This document shows, piece after piece, positions 1 through 10,500 of a DNA stretch of 64,000 nucleotides. Under the pieces are notes generated by a model, which made no database searches, was not told the DNA's origin, and worked only from the letters and a program-made list of their open reading frames with translations. The position numbers were made by a program, and so were the translations under genes. Numbering within the stretch: position 1 is the stretch's first letter; every line of letters starts with the position of its first letter. Where the stretch lies: NCBI RefSeq assembly GCF_028748185.1, contig NZ_CP118164.1, positions 6,535,814-6,599,813 of the forward strand, read 5' to 3'. The DNA comes from Bremerella sp. P1. GTDB taxonomy: Bacteria; Planctomycetota; Planctomycetia; Pirellulales; Pirellulaceae.

Positions 1-1
1 C

Positions 2-1120
2 TGGGCCTACAAACGACACGCCAGCGTCTACGCAGGGACGCAGCGGTACTTCGATGAACAAGGCTGGGAATCGGTCATCGACGAATACGCACTCGATTCG
101 CTACCGACGCGTCGCGGAAAGACGATCCCCTACGATGGCGTCATCGCGCGGGCGTCTAAATCGTTAGCCGAGCGATGCTCTCAACTGAAAGTTCCTTTGG
201 TGAACGTGTGGAGCAGTTCGCCCTTGCGCGACGAGCTTCCCAGCGTATACCCCGACTACCAGGCCTCAGGGAGATTACGAGCCGAGCACTTGCTTGCCCG
301 TGGGCTCCGCAACTTTGCGGTTCTTGGCTCCCGTCGAGACTCTGCCGACTACCTCGAGTTGCAGGCTTTCGTCGAAACCATCCGCAGCAAGGGCTACGCG
401 TGCGAAGTCGCTTGGATGTCGCGATTGTTCTCAGACACGCTGGACCAGTGGCGGAGTTTCAACCAAACAATCACAACGTGGATGGATAAGTGGGAGTTGC
501 CCATCGGCACGTTTGTCGGCGCAGATAGCGTTGGCCGAATCGTCGTGCAGAAGTGTAAAGAACGAGGCTGGCGCGTTCCTGAAGACGTAGTGATGATTGC
601 CGGACGAAACGAGGAGACGCTTTGCGAAAGCCCTCGTCCTTCCATCACGAGTATGGAGATGGGTTACGAACGCGTCGGATATGAAGCAGCCAAGCTCTTG
701 CATCGCTTGATGGACGGGGAGCAGCTGATTGAGAACACCGTATACATTCCGCCACAAGGATTAGTTGTCCGCGAATCGACCGACTTCCTAATCACAGAAG
801 ATGAGTTGATTGCCGCGGCTTTATCATTCATCGCGACCAATAGTCATCGTCGAATTGGACAAGATGACGTTTCCCGAGCGCTGAGCGTAGAGACGCGAAC
901 GTTACAGAATCGCTTTCGAAAGGTCTTGGACCAATCCATCGCGGGAACCATTCGCCGAGTCCGATTAGAGCGTGCCAAGCGAGAATTGGTTCAAAGCAAT
1001 CGATCGTTGAAGAATATTGCACGTGATGCCGGTTTCGGATCAGCCATGCGAATGTACGACCTTTTCAAACGTGAACTTGGCATGACCCCAACCGAGTTTC
1101 GAAAGCAACGACGCCTCTGA
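2..1120 (+). CDS. XylR-type transcriptional regulator (LacI-like sensor + AraC HTH), 5' end missing
   Basis: The reading frame is open to the left edge of the window, so the start codon lies outside. About 372 residues are visible. The first ~265 resemble a LacI/periplasmic-binding-protein sugar sensor, with an RAEHLLARGLRNFAVLG stretch followed by a VVMIAGRNEE-type segment near the dimer region. The last ~100 residues form an AraC-type double helix-turn-helix, including RLERAKRELVQSNRSLKNIA and FGSAMRMYDLFKRELGMTPTEFR. This architecture is that of XylR-like regulators, which bind a sugar and activate or repress pentose or other glycan genes. No target operon is visible in the window. Family call is firm; the ligand is unknown. 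Confidence 0.9.
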   Translation, partial: WAYKRHASVYAGTQRYFDEQGWESVIDEYALDSLPTRRGKTIPYDGVIARASKSLAERCSQLKVPLVNVWSSSPLRDELPSVYPDYQASGRLRAEHLLARGLRNFAVLGSRRDSADYLELQAFVETIRSKGYACEVAWMSRLFSDTLDQWRSFNQTITTWMDKWELPIGTFVGADSVGRIVVQKCKERGWRVPEDVVMIAGRNEETLCESPRPSITSMEMGYERVGYEAAKLLHRLMDGEQLIENTVYIPPQGLVVRESTDFLITEDELIAAALSFIATNSHRRIGQDDVSRALSVETRTLQNRFRKVLDQSIAGTIRRVRLERAKRELVQSNRSLKNIARDAGFGSAMRMYDLFKRELGMTPTEFRKQRRL

Positions 1121-1358
1121 TCATGCACTTCGCTACTTGGAATATCACAACACGCAAAACATCTGCCTAGGCGATTCGAGGATGGCATCGCAGATGTCTG
1201 GTCGGTATTCAAGAGGACTGTCTAACATCACCCAGATCCCTCGTGGCCGAAACGGCGCTCGTAATCCACGTCCGTTGGAATTACACGAACGATTGCTGTT
1301 TTTTGCTCGGGCTATGTCCTCTATTTCTGGATGCGAGGGAAGCCCGCAACCTATATGC

Positions 1359-2015
1359 TTAAACCGGCTGTTCTAACCAGAATGTCCCGGCGAACAGTTC
1401 CCTACCATCCGCTGCGGTAACGACGTCAATTCCCCACCATACCTGTTGGTTCTGTTTACCACGAAGATGTTCGGGAATTGTAAAGTCGTGTTTGACGTTC
1501 ATGTGCTCGCGGGCTGCGACAAACCCGATCCGTTCTGTGTGACAATCGGCCCAACCGCGTTCCCAGTCACTGGAAAACAATTCTCCAAAATAGACCGTCA
1601 AAGGTGCGTTACCTGAACGGGAACTATGCGGACCTTCTCGCCGTCGCTGACACAATTCAATGAAGATCGTCACGTTCCGCAAAGACTCGCGAGATCGGCT
1701 TTTCTGTTGAATCTCCACAAGCAAGCGATTGCCTTCTTGGGAATCACTGCCGCTCACTCGCACTTCCGGTACCGATACTTCGTATCTCGGTCGACTCAGA
1801 AACGCAACGCAGCCGGGTGCAAGCATAAGAACGCCGATGGCGGGAAAGATCACAACAAACACGTACAACACGGTTGGAGGGTCGCCATTGGAGAACGCAA
1901 CTGGAAAGATAACCGCGCACATTGCCGTCCAGAGGCAACCGAATGCAGTGAGGCCACAACTGTCCGAATCCGGCATCTTCAGTAGCCGCAATCGCATAGC
2001 ACGATAATTTGCCAT
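1359..2015 (-). CDS. Hypothetical two-TM membrane protein
   Basis: I do not recognise this 218-residue protein. Two hydrophobic segments lie near residues 22-42 and 49-74, followed by a soluble domain of ~140 residues rich in beta-prone sequence and ending in WWGIDVVTAADGRELFAGTFWLEQPV. The ATG at 2015 is preferred over an upstream TTG because GGAG sits ~11 bases upstream and the sequence then starts directly before the first membrane helix. It shares strand with the next gene (2163-4751), also a membrane protein of unknown role, with ~150 bases between them. Function unknown. Confidence 0.65.
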   Translation of the reverse strand: MANYRAMRLRLLKMPDSDSCGLTAFGCLWTAMCAVIFPVAFSNGDPPTVLYVFVVIFPAIGVLMLAPGCVAFLSRPRYEVSVPEVRVSGSDSQEGNRLLVEIQQKSRSRESLRNVTIFIELCQRRREGPHSSRSGNAPLTVYFGELFSSDWERGWADCHTERIGFVAAREHMNVKHDFTIPEHLRGKQNQQVWWGIDVVTAADGRELFAGTFWLEQPV

Positions 2016-2162
2016 CACCAACTTGTCTCCGTGCAAACGGCGAAGATCTCTGGTTTGTCGATCATTTCAACTTGCGTCTACGCATCGGATGAGGTCTTCC
2101 AGCTTCGGCTCCTAGTTTACATCGCTACAATCACGCAAGGGTCGCCCTATGGAAGCTTATCT

Positions 2163-4751
2163 TTAGTCCGCATAGGCCTCGAACTCCGCGATCAGTACCG
2201 GCGATGCGCATGCTTCATCAATGATCAATCCGACTTGGGAAGTTGTTACAGGTTCCGGCAGCAGAAACTGGTACTCGATCATGGAAAGAGCTTCTACACC
2301 TACGTCGCGATTTGACGTATACACTTCCAAAGGCTGACCATTGACATATACCATGCCGGCTACGCTGCGAAAGGCGGTTGTCTCACCTCCCTGATTCAGT
2401 TGCCCCAGGTTGCGATACAATCGAGCATGGACGTAAGTTGCCTTCTCGCTAGTATCTCCCGTTGTAATGCGGAATCCGTAAAGTCGGTCCTTGGGATGTC
2501 GAATAACTATGCGACGAATTGTTACTTCGCCCTCAAGCTCTGCGTTGAGCTTTCGACCCGCTGTCCATGATGTCGTATCATCACCGTCCAACGCAGCATC
2601 GGGGTTGCCACCACCCTCGGTTGATTCAGAACTCGCGTTCAATAGCAAGTTCGGACCTTTAGGTGGATAAAGCGCCGGAAAGGTGCGACTCGTTTCTCGC
2701 CTGCGTACCACCGGTACTCGTGACTTCAGGTATAAAGGGAATTCCGTAACCGGCGACGTTTCTTGTCGTCTCAAGTTTGCGGTGACGACGTTCCACTTCC
2801 CTCGCTCGCCCCGCCACCGCCACGTTTCCATACAAGTCGTATCCGTGCCGAAGTTCCACTGAGCCGTAGCGGTGGTCTCGGCATTCGCTGGGGTCCACGG
2901 CACATAGGCCAAGTGCTTGTATTCACCATCAAGCTCGCTGACATGACCGTTGCGGCCGAAATTCCAGTAACGAAGTTTCTCAGACGACTCGTCATGCATC
3001 GCAATAGAGTACTGGCGTTGTGCCGACTCCGAGGACATCCGCTCTGTCTCTAAGAACTTGCCCCCTAGCACCCATGTGGAGGATTCATCGTAGTCGTACC
3101 ACTTTGCCTCTGACTGAACGAATTCCCGGCGTTTCCAATGACCTGCATGTTTCACCAGAAATTTCATACCGTTGGTCAGTCGTTGTGGCTCGTCATTCGC
3201 TCCCCATTGGGATTGAACATCAATATCGTTCTTGCGATCGAGCTTCATGTGGAAAGTAATCTTCCGTTCGCCCCCGAGAATCTCCAACTCCGATTCGATG
3301 TGACCGCCGGTACCGCATTTTACAACGACTCGCTGCTTCTGATCCGAAACGTCTGAATAGAGATCGAACTGCTGTTTGCCGTCGTCCCATGACCCTTCAA
3401 ACCTCATTGCCGCTCCACGACTGGAAAACCGCCACATACGATAGCGATCAAGTGTCGCATCGTACGTCCAGTACATAACTGCCTTGACAACGAGCGAATC
3501 CTCCATCGCCGGAGAACTCTGGGTTTCGATAACTCGCAGAAAGTGTCCATCGGTGACCATCTCGGCATCGCGTTTCACAACACGACGCGACTCGTCTATC
3601 CCAATGATTTCACCATGCCAACGACCGACCATACGCTCGAGTTCACCTCGATCAATTGGAGGTGGGACAACTCGCCGAAAGATCGAATACCCTCCCAAGC
3701 TACCGGCCACTCCGACTATCAACACAATGGTGACGATTGCTATATTTCGGCGCCGCAGATTCGGCAGCATCGAAGATGTGGGTCGCAATATCGCAGGTTT
3801 CCTGCGTTCGTTCGACCTATCTTCAGACCGTTTCGGTGCATCGCCCCTTTTCTGATCCTTCCCCGGAAAGACGAACTCTCGCAACGTCACTGCAGCGTTG
3901 CCATTCGAGTTGTCGCACATTACGTGGAGGCGAGACTTGGCCTTGTCCCGAATGCAAAGATTGATCGACCGATATCTGACGGTTCGATAGCGTCCTGTCC
4001 CTCGGCCCTTACTATCTTTGATTTCAACATGATCTTCGCGATGCTCTGATTCCACCCGCTCGAACATCGACAATGGCAATTCGTACTTCCGAAACCAATT
4101 CCAAATGCGAACACTACTCTTCCGACGATCAAAGTCGAAACGCCATGCAGACAGCAGCGGGAGCAGCCCCACCGAACCGAATGCGATGCCACCAATGGCG
4201 AACACGACCCCCATGGTCCAGGCCGGTGCAACCTCACTTCCATGTCGGTTGCGTATCATGTAGGTGGCATCAAACAAAGCGGCAATCGCCACCACCATGA
4301 AACCGATACCAGCTAATACAGCCAGCAGAAGAAAGCTACTGAAAACACCACTAAGTCGGACATGCAGAAAGCCAGGATTGGACTGAAGCAGTACACGATT
4401 GCGGCCGCTTCCCAGCGACCGCCCACCAAAGACAAAGCCTTCGTCTACCTGCTGTTCCAGTTGCTTAAAACGAACGAGGTTGATGCCCATACCCAACCCA
4501 GACACGAACGTCATCGCGAAACAGAGTCCGAACCAGGGAAGCGCGTCACCGACGACCGCGTTCAGCAACACCGGCAAGAAAAGCAGCCCGAAGCCAAACA
4601 GGAACATTCCGCCGCCAAAGACAAACATGAGCTTTTCCGCCTGCTTCATCCGCCACTTCATTCGCTTACGGAGGTCGCGCAGACTACTATCCCAATCCGG
4701 CGGCAATTCGTCAGCGTGTGATTTGTCAGAAGAGCGTGGAGGCCTGCTCAT
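2163..4751 (-). CDS. Large membrane protein with duplicated lipocalin/DUF1579-like domains and a discoidin-like C-terminus
   Basis: An 862-residue protein with no family I can name with certainty. Hydrophobic segments lie near residues 41-67, 72-95, 137-160, 178-202 and 336-356. A soluble loop of ~130 residues separates the fourth and fifth. After the fifth there appear to be two successive beta-rich modules, starting around ERMVGRWHGEIIGIDESRR and around LVKHAGHWKRREF, each with W-Y-D and 'G..E' patterns like DUF1579/lipocalin-type barrels. The last ~135 residues (NPDAALDGDDTTSWTAGR onward) resemble an F5/8-type (discoidin) beta-sandwich. ATG at 4751 is chosen over a GTG ten codons upstream. 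Domain naming is by eye only. Confidence 0.75.
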   Translation of the reverse strand: MSRPPRSSDKSHADELPPDWDSSLRDLRKRMKWRMKQAEKLMFVFGGGMFLFGFGLLFLPVLLNAVVGDALPWFGLCFAMTFVSGLGMGINLVRFKQLEQQVDEGFVFGGRSLGSGRNRVLLQSNPGFLHVRLSGVFSSFLLLAVLAGIGFMVVAIAALFDATYMIRNRHGSEVAPAWTMGVVFAIGGIAFGSVGLLPLLSAWRFDFDRRKSSVRIWNWFRKYELPLSMFERVESEHREDHVEIKDSKGRGTGRYRTVRYRSINLCIRDKAKSRLHVMCDNSNGNAAVTLREFVFPGKDQKRGDAPKRSEDRSNERRKPAILRPTSSMLPNLRRRNIAIVTIVLIVGVAGSLGGYSIFRRVVPPPIDRGELERMVGRWHGEIIGIDESRRVVKRDAEMVTDGHFLRVIETQSSPAMEDSLVVKAVMYWTYDATLDRYRMWRFSSRGAAMRFEGSWDDGKQQFDLYSDVSDQKQRVVVKCGTGGHIESELEILGGERKITFHMKLDRKNDIDVQSQWGANDEPQRLTNGMKFLVKHAGHWKRREFVQSEAKWYDYDESSTWVLGGKFLETERMSSESAQRQYSIAMHDESSEKLRYWNFGRNGHVSELDGEYKHLAYVPWTPANAETTATAQWNFGTDTTCMETWRWRGERGKWNVVTANLRRQETSPVTEFPLYLKSRVPVVRRRETSRTFPALYPPKGPNLLLNASSESTEGGGNPDAALDGDDTTSWTAGRKLNAELEGEVTIRRIVIRHPKDRLYGFRITTGDTSEKATYVHARLYRNLGQLNQGGETTAFRSVAGMVYVNGQPLEVYTSNRDVGVEALSMIEYQFLLPEPVTTSQVGLIIDEACASPVLIAEFEAYAD

Positions 4752-5036
4752 GGCGAATGGTCTCCAATTAGGTATCCCCACATGTTACATAGACTTACTC
4801 ATTCAGGCGGCTGGGGAATCGATCAACTATGAAGATAACAGAGGAGACGCGATCTTACATCTGAGATTACCCCGAGCTTTGTTAGAAAAGCACAAACACG
4901 GGGCTCTTACTCTCGTCGTCATTTGTTAACCCGACCATCTGCGGAAATGGAACCGGAACTATTGAGCCGGACCTCGGGACGGAGTACGTTGATCGAAAGA
5001 AGTTTTGCCCATTTCATGTCCCCAATTTGATTCTGG

Positions 5037-5744
5037 ATGGCCATCATGTTTCGATCGATCGCGTTTTCTATTGGGTTGAGTACCGTTTTGCTGGCGTTTA
5101 CAGCAATGGCAGAGGACGCGGATTCTTCAGCCAGTCCGCTCGATACTCTCATGTGCGAGCGTGGCAAGCTTCTGCTGAGCGACTCCTTTGAAACTGGGCC
5201 CAGCAAGGCTTGGCGAATCGCCAAGGGAAAATGGGAAAGCGTCGACGGCGCGACGCAGGGAGCGGAGCTTAAGGAAGACAATCATGGTGCGGTCATTCGC
5301 GTGAATCGACCCGTTCGCAATTGCGTGATTCAGTATTCCTTCAAACTGGATGGCACCAAGGGAACGACATTGAGCATCAACGACGCCAAGGGGCACAACT
5401 CGCGAGTCATTATCAATGAAAGAGGTTTTTCTGCTCGCAAGGACGATCACGACCACGCCGGACCAGACAAAGCCAAACTACTTCAGACCGTCAAAACGAA
5501 GATTACGCCCGGCCAATGGCACACCTTGGTCGTCGAGTCCAACGGGCCTGAGTTCCTGGCTCGTCTGGATGGGAAACAGGTTGCCTATGGTTCCCACGAA
5601 GCGATCGACGTCGACAAAACCAACTTCGGCCTGACGGTTGGCGGCCAGTCCGCGTCCTTCAAGAATTTGAGCCTCTGGGAAGCGAAGCCCAAGAGCGACT
5701 GGTCGGCCACAAAAGCAAAGATGATCTCCCAGTCGACCAAGTAG
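5037..5744 (+). CDS. Secreted LamG/DUF1080-like hypothetical protein
   Basis: A 235-residue protein with an N-terminal signal peptide (hydrophobic core IAFSIGLSTVLLAFTAMA, likely cleaved after AMA). The rest looks like a concanavalin-type beta-sandwich of the LamG/DUF1080 (3-keto-disaccharide hydrolase-like) kind: a DSFETG opening, KGTTLSINDAKGHNSRVIIN, a GQWHTLVVESNGPEFLARLDGK strand pair, and NFGLTVGGQSASFKNLSLWE at the end. Such proteins are abundant exported products of planctomycetes, and most have no proven substrate. ATG at 5046 is an equally possible start. It converges with the next gene across ~60 bases. Confidence 0.75.
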   Translation: MAIMFRSIAFSIGLSTVLLAFTAMAEDADSSASPLDTLMCERGKLLLSDSFETGPSKAWRIAKGKWESVDGATQGAELKEDNHGAVIRVNRPVRNCVIQYSFKLDGTKGTTLSINDAKGHNSRVIINERGFSARKDDHDHAGPDKAKLLQTVKTKITPGQWHTLVVESNGPEFLARLDGKQVAYGSHEAIDVDKTNFGLTVGGQSASFKNLSLWEAKPKSDWSATKAKMISQSTK

Positions 5745-5804
5745 GTTGCCCGGGAAGTCGCCTAGATCACGGCAACGGCTGGCTAGTGTCTTTCGCGCCG
5801 TTGA

Positions 5805-7205
5805 CTACGTCAGGCTGGCCAGCATCGTTTTTGCCGCTTTCGTCAATTGGCGACCCGTGGTGGGCAGAAAGTAGGGGCGATCAAGGATCTTGGGACCCAC
5901 GATCGCTGCGTAGTCATGCTGTTTGTACGCGTTAGGATCGGTCACGTAGCCGACTTCATCGTCCGAGTAGCCTACGACAAACGTATGCTCAAACGGCGAT
6001 GTCTTGCGAATTTCGATCCCGTAATAGCTATAAAGTTCGGTCGGCTGAAATAGCATGCCGATTGGGCCAAGGGAAATAGCGGACATCGGTGCGGCGAGCC
6101 CCTTGGGTTCGGTGCTCCAATCTTTTGCGGCGTGGTACCAATCAGCGGCGAACGTTGGATCAACCCAAATTCCACTGCTGCAAGCATCCGGTTTGGTGCG
6201 GTATGCCTCGACATCTTGAGCGACTCGCTGGTGATCATACGGTAGGAGGACCTCGCCGCTGACCGGCCGAATTTCTCGGACAGGGACAGAGACCGCCGAG
6301 CTGAGCGAGTCTTTGAAGGCAGCATAAACGGCGTTCGCCGACTGATCGGGGGCACCAATCCATCGTTTGCCATCGCCAGGGTTCACGTCACCAGCATGCC
6401 CTTGCCAGAAGCCCGGCTCAACTCCTTCGGAATCCTTCACCATGTTCACGACCATGCCTACCCAGTCTGGCCCGGAAAGGGTGTCGGTGTAGCAGACTGG
6501 ATGCGAAGAAAAGTGGTACCAGACGATATCTGGCTTTCCGCCTGTCCGCTGAAAACGTAGAGTTTGCAAGAGCGTGTCGACCCAACGCTCGTCGTCCGTT
6601 GCATTCTGATCGAACTCAAGATCGGTCCGATAATTTGGTGTGGTTCGATTGAAGTTCGCCCCTTTAGCTTGAGCCTTTCCTAGATACAGCTCCGCCGGAG
6701 CGAGATCGGCGTGGGCTAATTCAATCGAACGTACGACCGCATCGATCGTCTTGGCCATGTAAGCTTCTGGGATCTTACCCCACTGCCGCAGATGAATGAA
6801 TGACGGAGTCGAGTGCGTGTGCGTCGCCGTGATGTGGACATTATTCGCAGGTATGCCGAGTTGGCGCTGTACGCGAGCTTGTACCTTTCGGGTGAAATCC
6901 GAGGAGACGGCCAGAGCGTCGAGCGAAACGAGAGCGACTTCGACCTCGCCACAGCGCAATGCGATCGCCCGAGACGCGGTCGACTGACGAACGCCTGTTG
7001 CAACACGTGGGTTATCCGGCGGTCGATGGAAGCCTCCCAATTCAACGCCATTAGGAACGGTAGTATCGACGATACCTTGTCCAGCCTTGAATTCCGGCGA
7101 AGTAGATGAAGCGAACAACGGAGCAGTACTTGCAGCAATTCCCCAAGCAACGCTACTGCCGAGCGTAGCGCCGAGAAACGAGCGACGGTCAATTGGGCGG
7201 TTCAT
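5805..7205 (-). CDS. Neutral/alkaline non-lysosomal ceramidase-domain protein, Tat-exported
   Basis: This 466-residue protein starts with a twin-arginine signal (DRRSFLGATLGSSVAWG), so export in folded form is likely. The body matches the N-terminal domain of neutral ceramidases. It has GIVDTTVPNGVELGGF near the start, the metal-binding segment ITATHTHSTPSFIHL, and the WQGHAGDVNPGDG loop corresponding to the family's GD.NP motif. In eukaryotes and some pathogens the family hydrolyses ceramide. Planctomycete members often lack the C-terminal domain, as here, and their true substrate is unknown. The N-terminal domain call is solid; the ceramidase reaction is inference. Confidence 0.85.
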   Translation of the reverse strand: MNRPIDRRSFLGATLGSSVAWGIAASTAPLFASSTSPEFKAGQGIVDTTVPNGVELGGFHRPPDNPRVATGVRQSTASRAIALRCGEVEVALVSLDALAVSSDFTRKVQARVQRQLGIPANNVHITATHTHSTPSFIHLRQWGKIPEAYMAKTIDAVVRSIELAHADLAPAELYLGKAQAKGANFNRTTPNYRTDLEFDQNATDDERWVDTLLQTLRFQRTGGKPDIVWYHFSSHPVCYTDTLSGPDWVGMVVNMVKDSEGVEPGFWQGHAGDVNPGDGKRWIGAPDQSANAVYAAFKDSLSSAVSVPVREIRPVSGEVLLPYDHQRVAQDVEAYRTKPDACSSGIWVDPTFAADWYHAAKDWSTEPKGLAAPMSAISLGPIGMLFQPTELYSYYGIEIRKTSPFEHTFVVGYSDDEVGYVTDPNAYKQHDYAAIVGPKILDRPYFLPTTGRQLTKAAKTMLASLT

Positions 7206-7568
7206 GAGCGTTTCTGCAGGGAGGAGGAGAGTTGGCAGGCAAGATTATCTATTAGCAATTGTGGCGCAACATGGAAGCATTTTAAAGAATTCCGCGTCAT
7301 TCCCTTCGCGTATTTCCCCATAAGGTCAATTGTCGATTCTAGGCATATGAGGGGGGAGGCGTTGAATCCGACCTTCCCAGAATTTTCCGATGGACAAGCC
7401 AACGGCGTCTCCTTTTAATTGAAACTGGGAACGACGAATGGACCATCGCTGTACGCGAAAGTTCGCCTCCCCACTCCAAGCGTGGTCAGGCTGAAGCGAC
7501 TTTCATATGTCGTCATATGTCTAGACGGCGCTTCCCGCCAAATGACTCCACTCAAAAGACCTTCCGCC
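7206..7568. other. Divergent intergenic region, no gene seen
   Basis: About 360 bases separate the divergent ceramidase-like gene and the 1559-residue fusion gene. An open frame extends upstream of the chosen start at 7569 (to 7419), but its 50 extra residues look non-coding and lie ahead of a clear signal peptide. I see no RNA gene, terminator or recognisable operator. It presumably holds both promoters. Confidence 0.5.
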
Positions 7569-10500
7569 ATGTTGCGATTTCATTTATTCGCTGCGTTCTT
7601 TCTATTCTTGGCTTGTGGCCAGTCCATTGCCGGTGACGCGAATCGCCTAACCTACCTCGACGAATTCTGCGATCCCTACTATGTCGGCCGCGACTTTCCC
7701 AAGTTGACGACCCCGCAATGGATCGGGGAAGAGGGCGTAGAAGGGGTGGTCGTCCTGGCGATCGACGATTTGCGCGACACGGCGAAGTATGAAGCGTATC
7801 TGCGACCGATCTTCGAACGTCTGAAGGAGATCGAGGGCACCGCCAGTGTCAGCATCATGACGAACTCGGTCGATGTGGACGATCCGCTGTTGCAAAAGTG
7901 GTTGGCCGAAGGCGTAGCGCTCGATGCTCATACGGCGACACACCCTTGCCCATGTCTTCAGAAAGGGGACTTTGAAGCAGGAAAGAGCTCCTACGAAGAT
8001 TGCGTCGACATGCTGTTTTCCATTCCGAATAATCGACCGGTCGCGTTTCGTTTTCCCTGCATGGACTCAAAGAACACCCCTAGTCCACGGATGATCGCCG
8101 AAGTTCTGGCCAACGTCACCGCCGACGGCAACTTTCTCCAGATCGACTCGTCGGTCGTGATCGCACATACAGCGGATGATCCGGAGCTTCCACGAGACCT
8201 AGTTACCGATGCCGACGGCCAGGGACGTTTTACCAAGTACATTCCCTTTCCCTCGTTTGTAAACAAGGTTGAAAACTACCCCTATCCCTACGTGATCGGC
8301 CGCAAGATTTGGGAATTTCCGTGCACCATTCCTGACGATTGGCAAGGGTTCCATCTGCAGCAACCTGGCAATCCCAAGACCGTGGAAGATTGGAAAGCAT
8401 CGATGGACGCCGCCGTCTTAAAGCAAGGAACGGCTTCGTTCGTCTTTCATCCGCATGGCTGGATTCGTGCGGAGCAAATGGTGGAAATCGTAAACCATGC
8501 CGTTGACCGGCATGGTGATCGGGTCGCATTCCTGCAGTTCTCGCAGTGCCTGGATCGAGTGAATGAGCACCTATTGGCTGGGCAGCCATTGCGAGATGCA
8601 AAGGGAGAAGACAACGGCGTTCGACTGCTCGATTTGAATGACGATGGCTACATGGACGTCGTGATTGGCAATGACCAGTTGCAAATGACTCGAATTTGGC
8701 GGCCAGTCGAACGAAGTTGGTTGGAAGTTGAGTTTCCCGCAAAGCTGGTAACGACCGCTGAAGATGGCTCGCCACGAAAGGAACGGGTCCGGTTTGGTAT
8801 TCAGAACGGCGAGGTCATCGCCTTAGCGTCCGATGAGTCAATTCGTTCGGCCTGGCGTTTCCGCAAAAATGCCTGGACAGAAGATCCGGAATTGTTGCAT
8901 GGCTTGGAGCTTGATGGAAAGCCAGTACAAATTGCCGCGGGGGGAATTGATCAAGGCGTACGACTTCGCGATCTCAACAATGACGGGAACTGCGAATTGA
9001 TCGTCGGAGCGGCCAATAAGCAGGCAATTTTCCAGTGGAATCGTCAAGAGCGAGTCTGGAAGCATCTTCCGTTCGTGTTGCCTGAGGATACGGAGATTAC
9101 TTTTAGCGCCGGACTAGACGCCGGGCTGCGATTCGTGGATGTGGATGAAGATGGCTTCGACGATGTCGTCTTCTCTGACGAGATTCGTTATTCGCTGAGT
9201 CTGTTCCAGTCCATGGAAAAGGGATGGTCACGCCAGGTCTCATCGGGCTTGCGCAATGATGCTGGGGCGATCCCCATGATCTCGCGTCTGGGGAAGAACA
9301 ACGGAGCCTGGTTTGCCGACAATTCCATTTGGGTTCAGAACGAGGACACTTCGCGTCTACCTGACGGAGTCGAACGGATGTCGTTCGTGGACATGCTTCG
9401 CCCTATCGAGACCCAGCCGAAGTCACCCACTGCTTCGCACAACACAATTCGCGTGCAGCCTGGATTTCGGATTGACCAGGTCGCCACCGAACCGCTGGTA
9501 ATGGATCCGGTTTCGTTCGATTGGGGACCGGACGGAAAGTTCTGGGTTGTGGAAATGGCCGACTACCCTCTGGGCATTGATGGTAAGCCGGGAGGTCGCG
9601 TCCGATACCTGCAAGACACTAATGGCGACGGAACCTATGACGAGTCGGTACTATTTTTGGAAGGTTTGAATTTCCCGACCGGTGTGATTGCTTGGGGCAA
9701 GGGCATTATCGTGTCGGCGGCGCCTGAAATCTTCTATGCGGAAGATACAGACGGAGATGGCACCGCGGACAAACGCGAGACGCTGTATGTCGGCTTTCAT
9801 GAAGGCAATCAACAGCACCGCGTCAACGGCTTTTGGCGTGGCCTCGATAACTGGATCTACGTCGCCAATGGCGATAGCGGGGGAACCGTCCGTGCAGTGA
9901 AAACGGGAAAGACACTCAACATCAGCGGCCGCGATCTTCGGATTCGCCCCGATACCGGGGAGATGGAGGCGGTGACCGGGCAAAGCCAATATGGCCGCGC
10001 ACGGGACGATTGGGGAAACTGGTTTGGGTGCAACAACTCACACGCAGTCTACCACTTTGTCACCGATGACCATTACTATCTGCGGAATCCAAGCGTTGCC
10101 GTACTGAGACCGATTCAGCGTATCGCCTCGGTCGACAATACGCCGATCTATCCCCGAAGCCGCGTTCTGAGTCATTGGTCTGGATATCTTCCGCCCGCTC
10201 CCGGAGAGCCAAGTCGCTTTACCTCCGCCAATGGAATCTGCATCTATCGTGACGAACGGTTTGGCCCAAGCTTCGACGCCACCGCGCTGGTTAGCGAACC
10301 GGTTCATAACCTGATTCACCGACATCAACTGATTCCGCAGGGAGTCACCTTCGCCGGTCGCCGTGCACCGGGCGAGGAGCGCAGCGAATTCGTCGCCTCT
10401 TCGGACTCGTGGTTTCGTCCGGCGGCAATTCGCACAGGTCCCAATGGCGCAATCTGGTTTGCAGATATGTATCGTTTGGTCCTGGAACATCCCAAGTGGA

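Noticed and set aside
7419-7568. 50-residue N-terminal extension of the fusion gene
   Set aside because: A signal peptide starts at 7569, and the extension is not protein-like.
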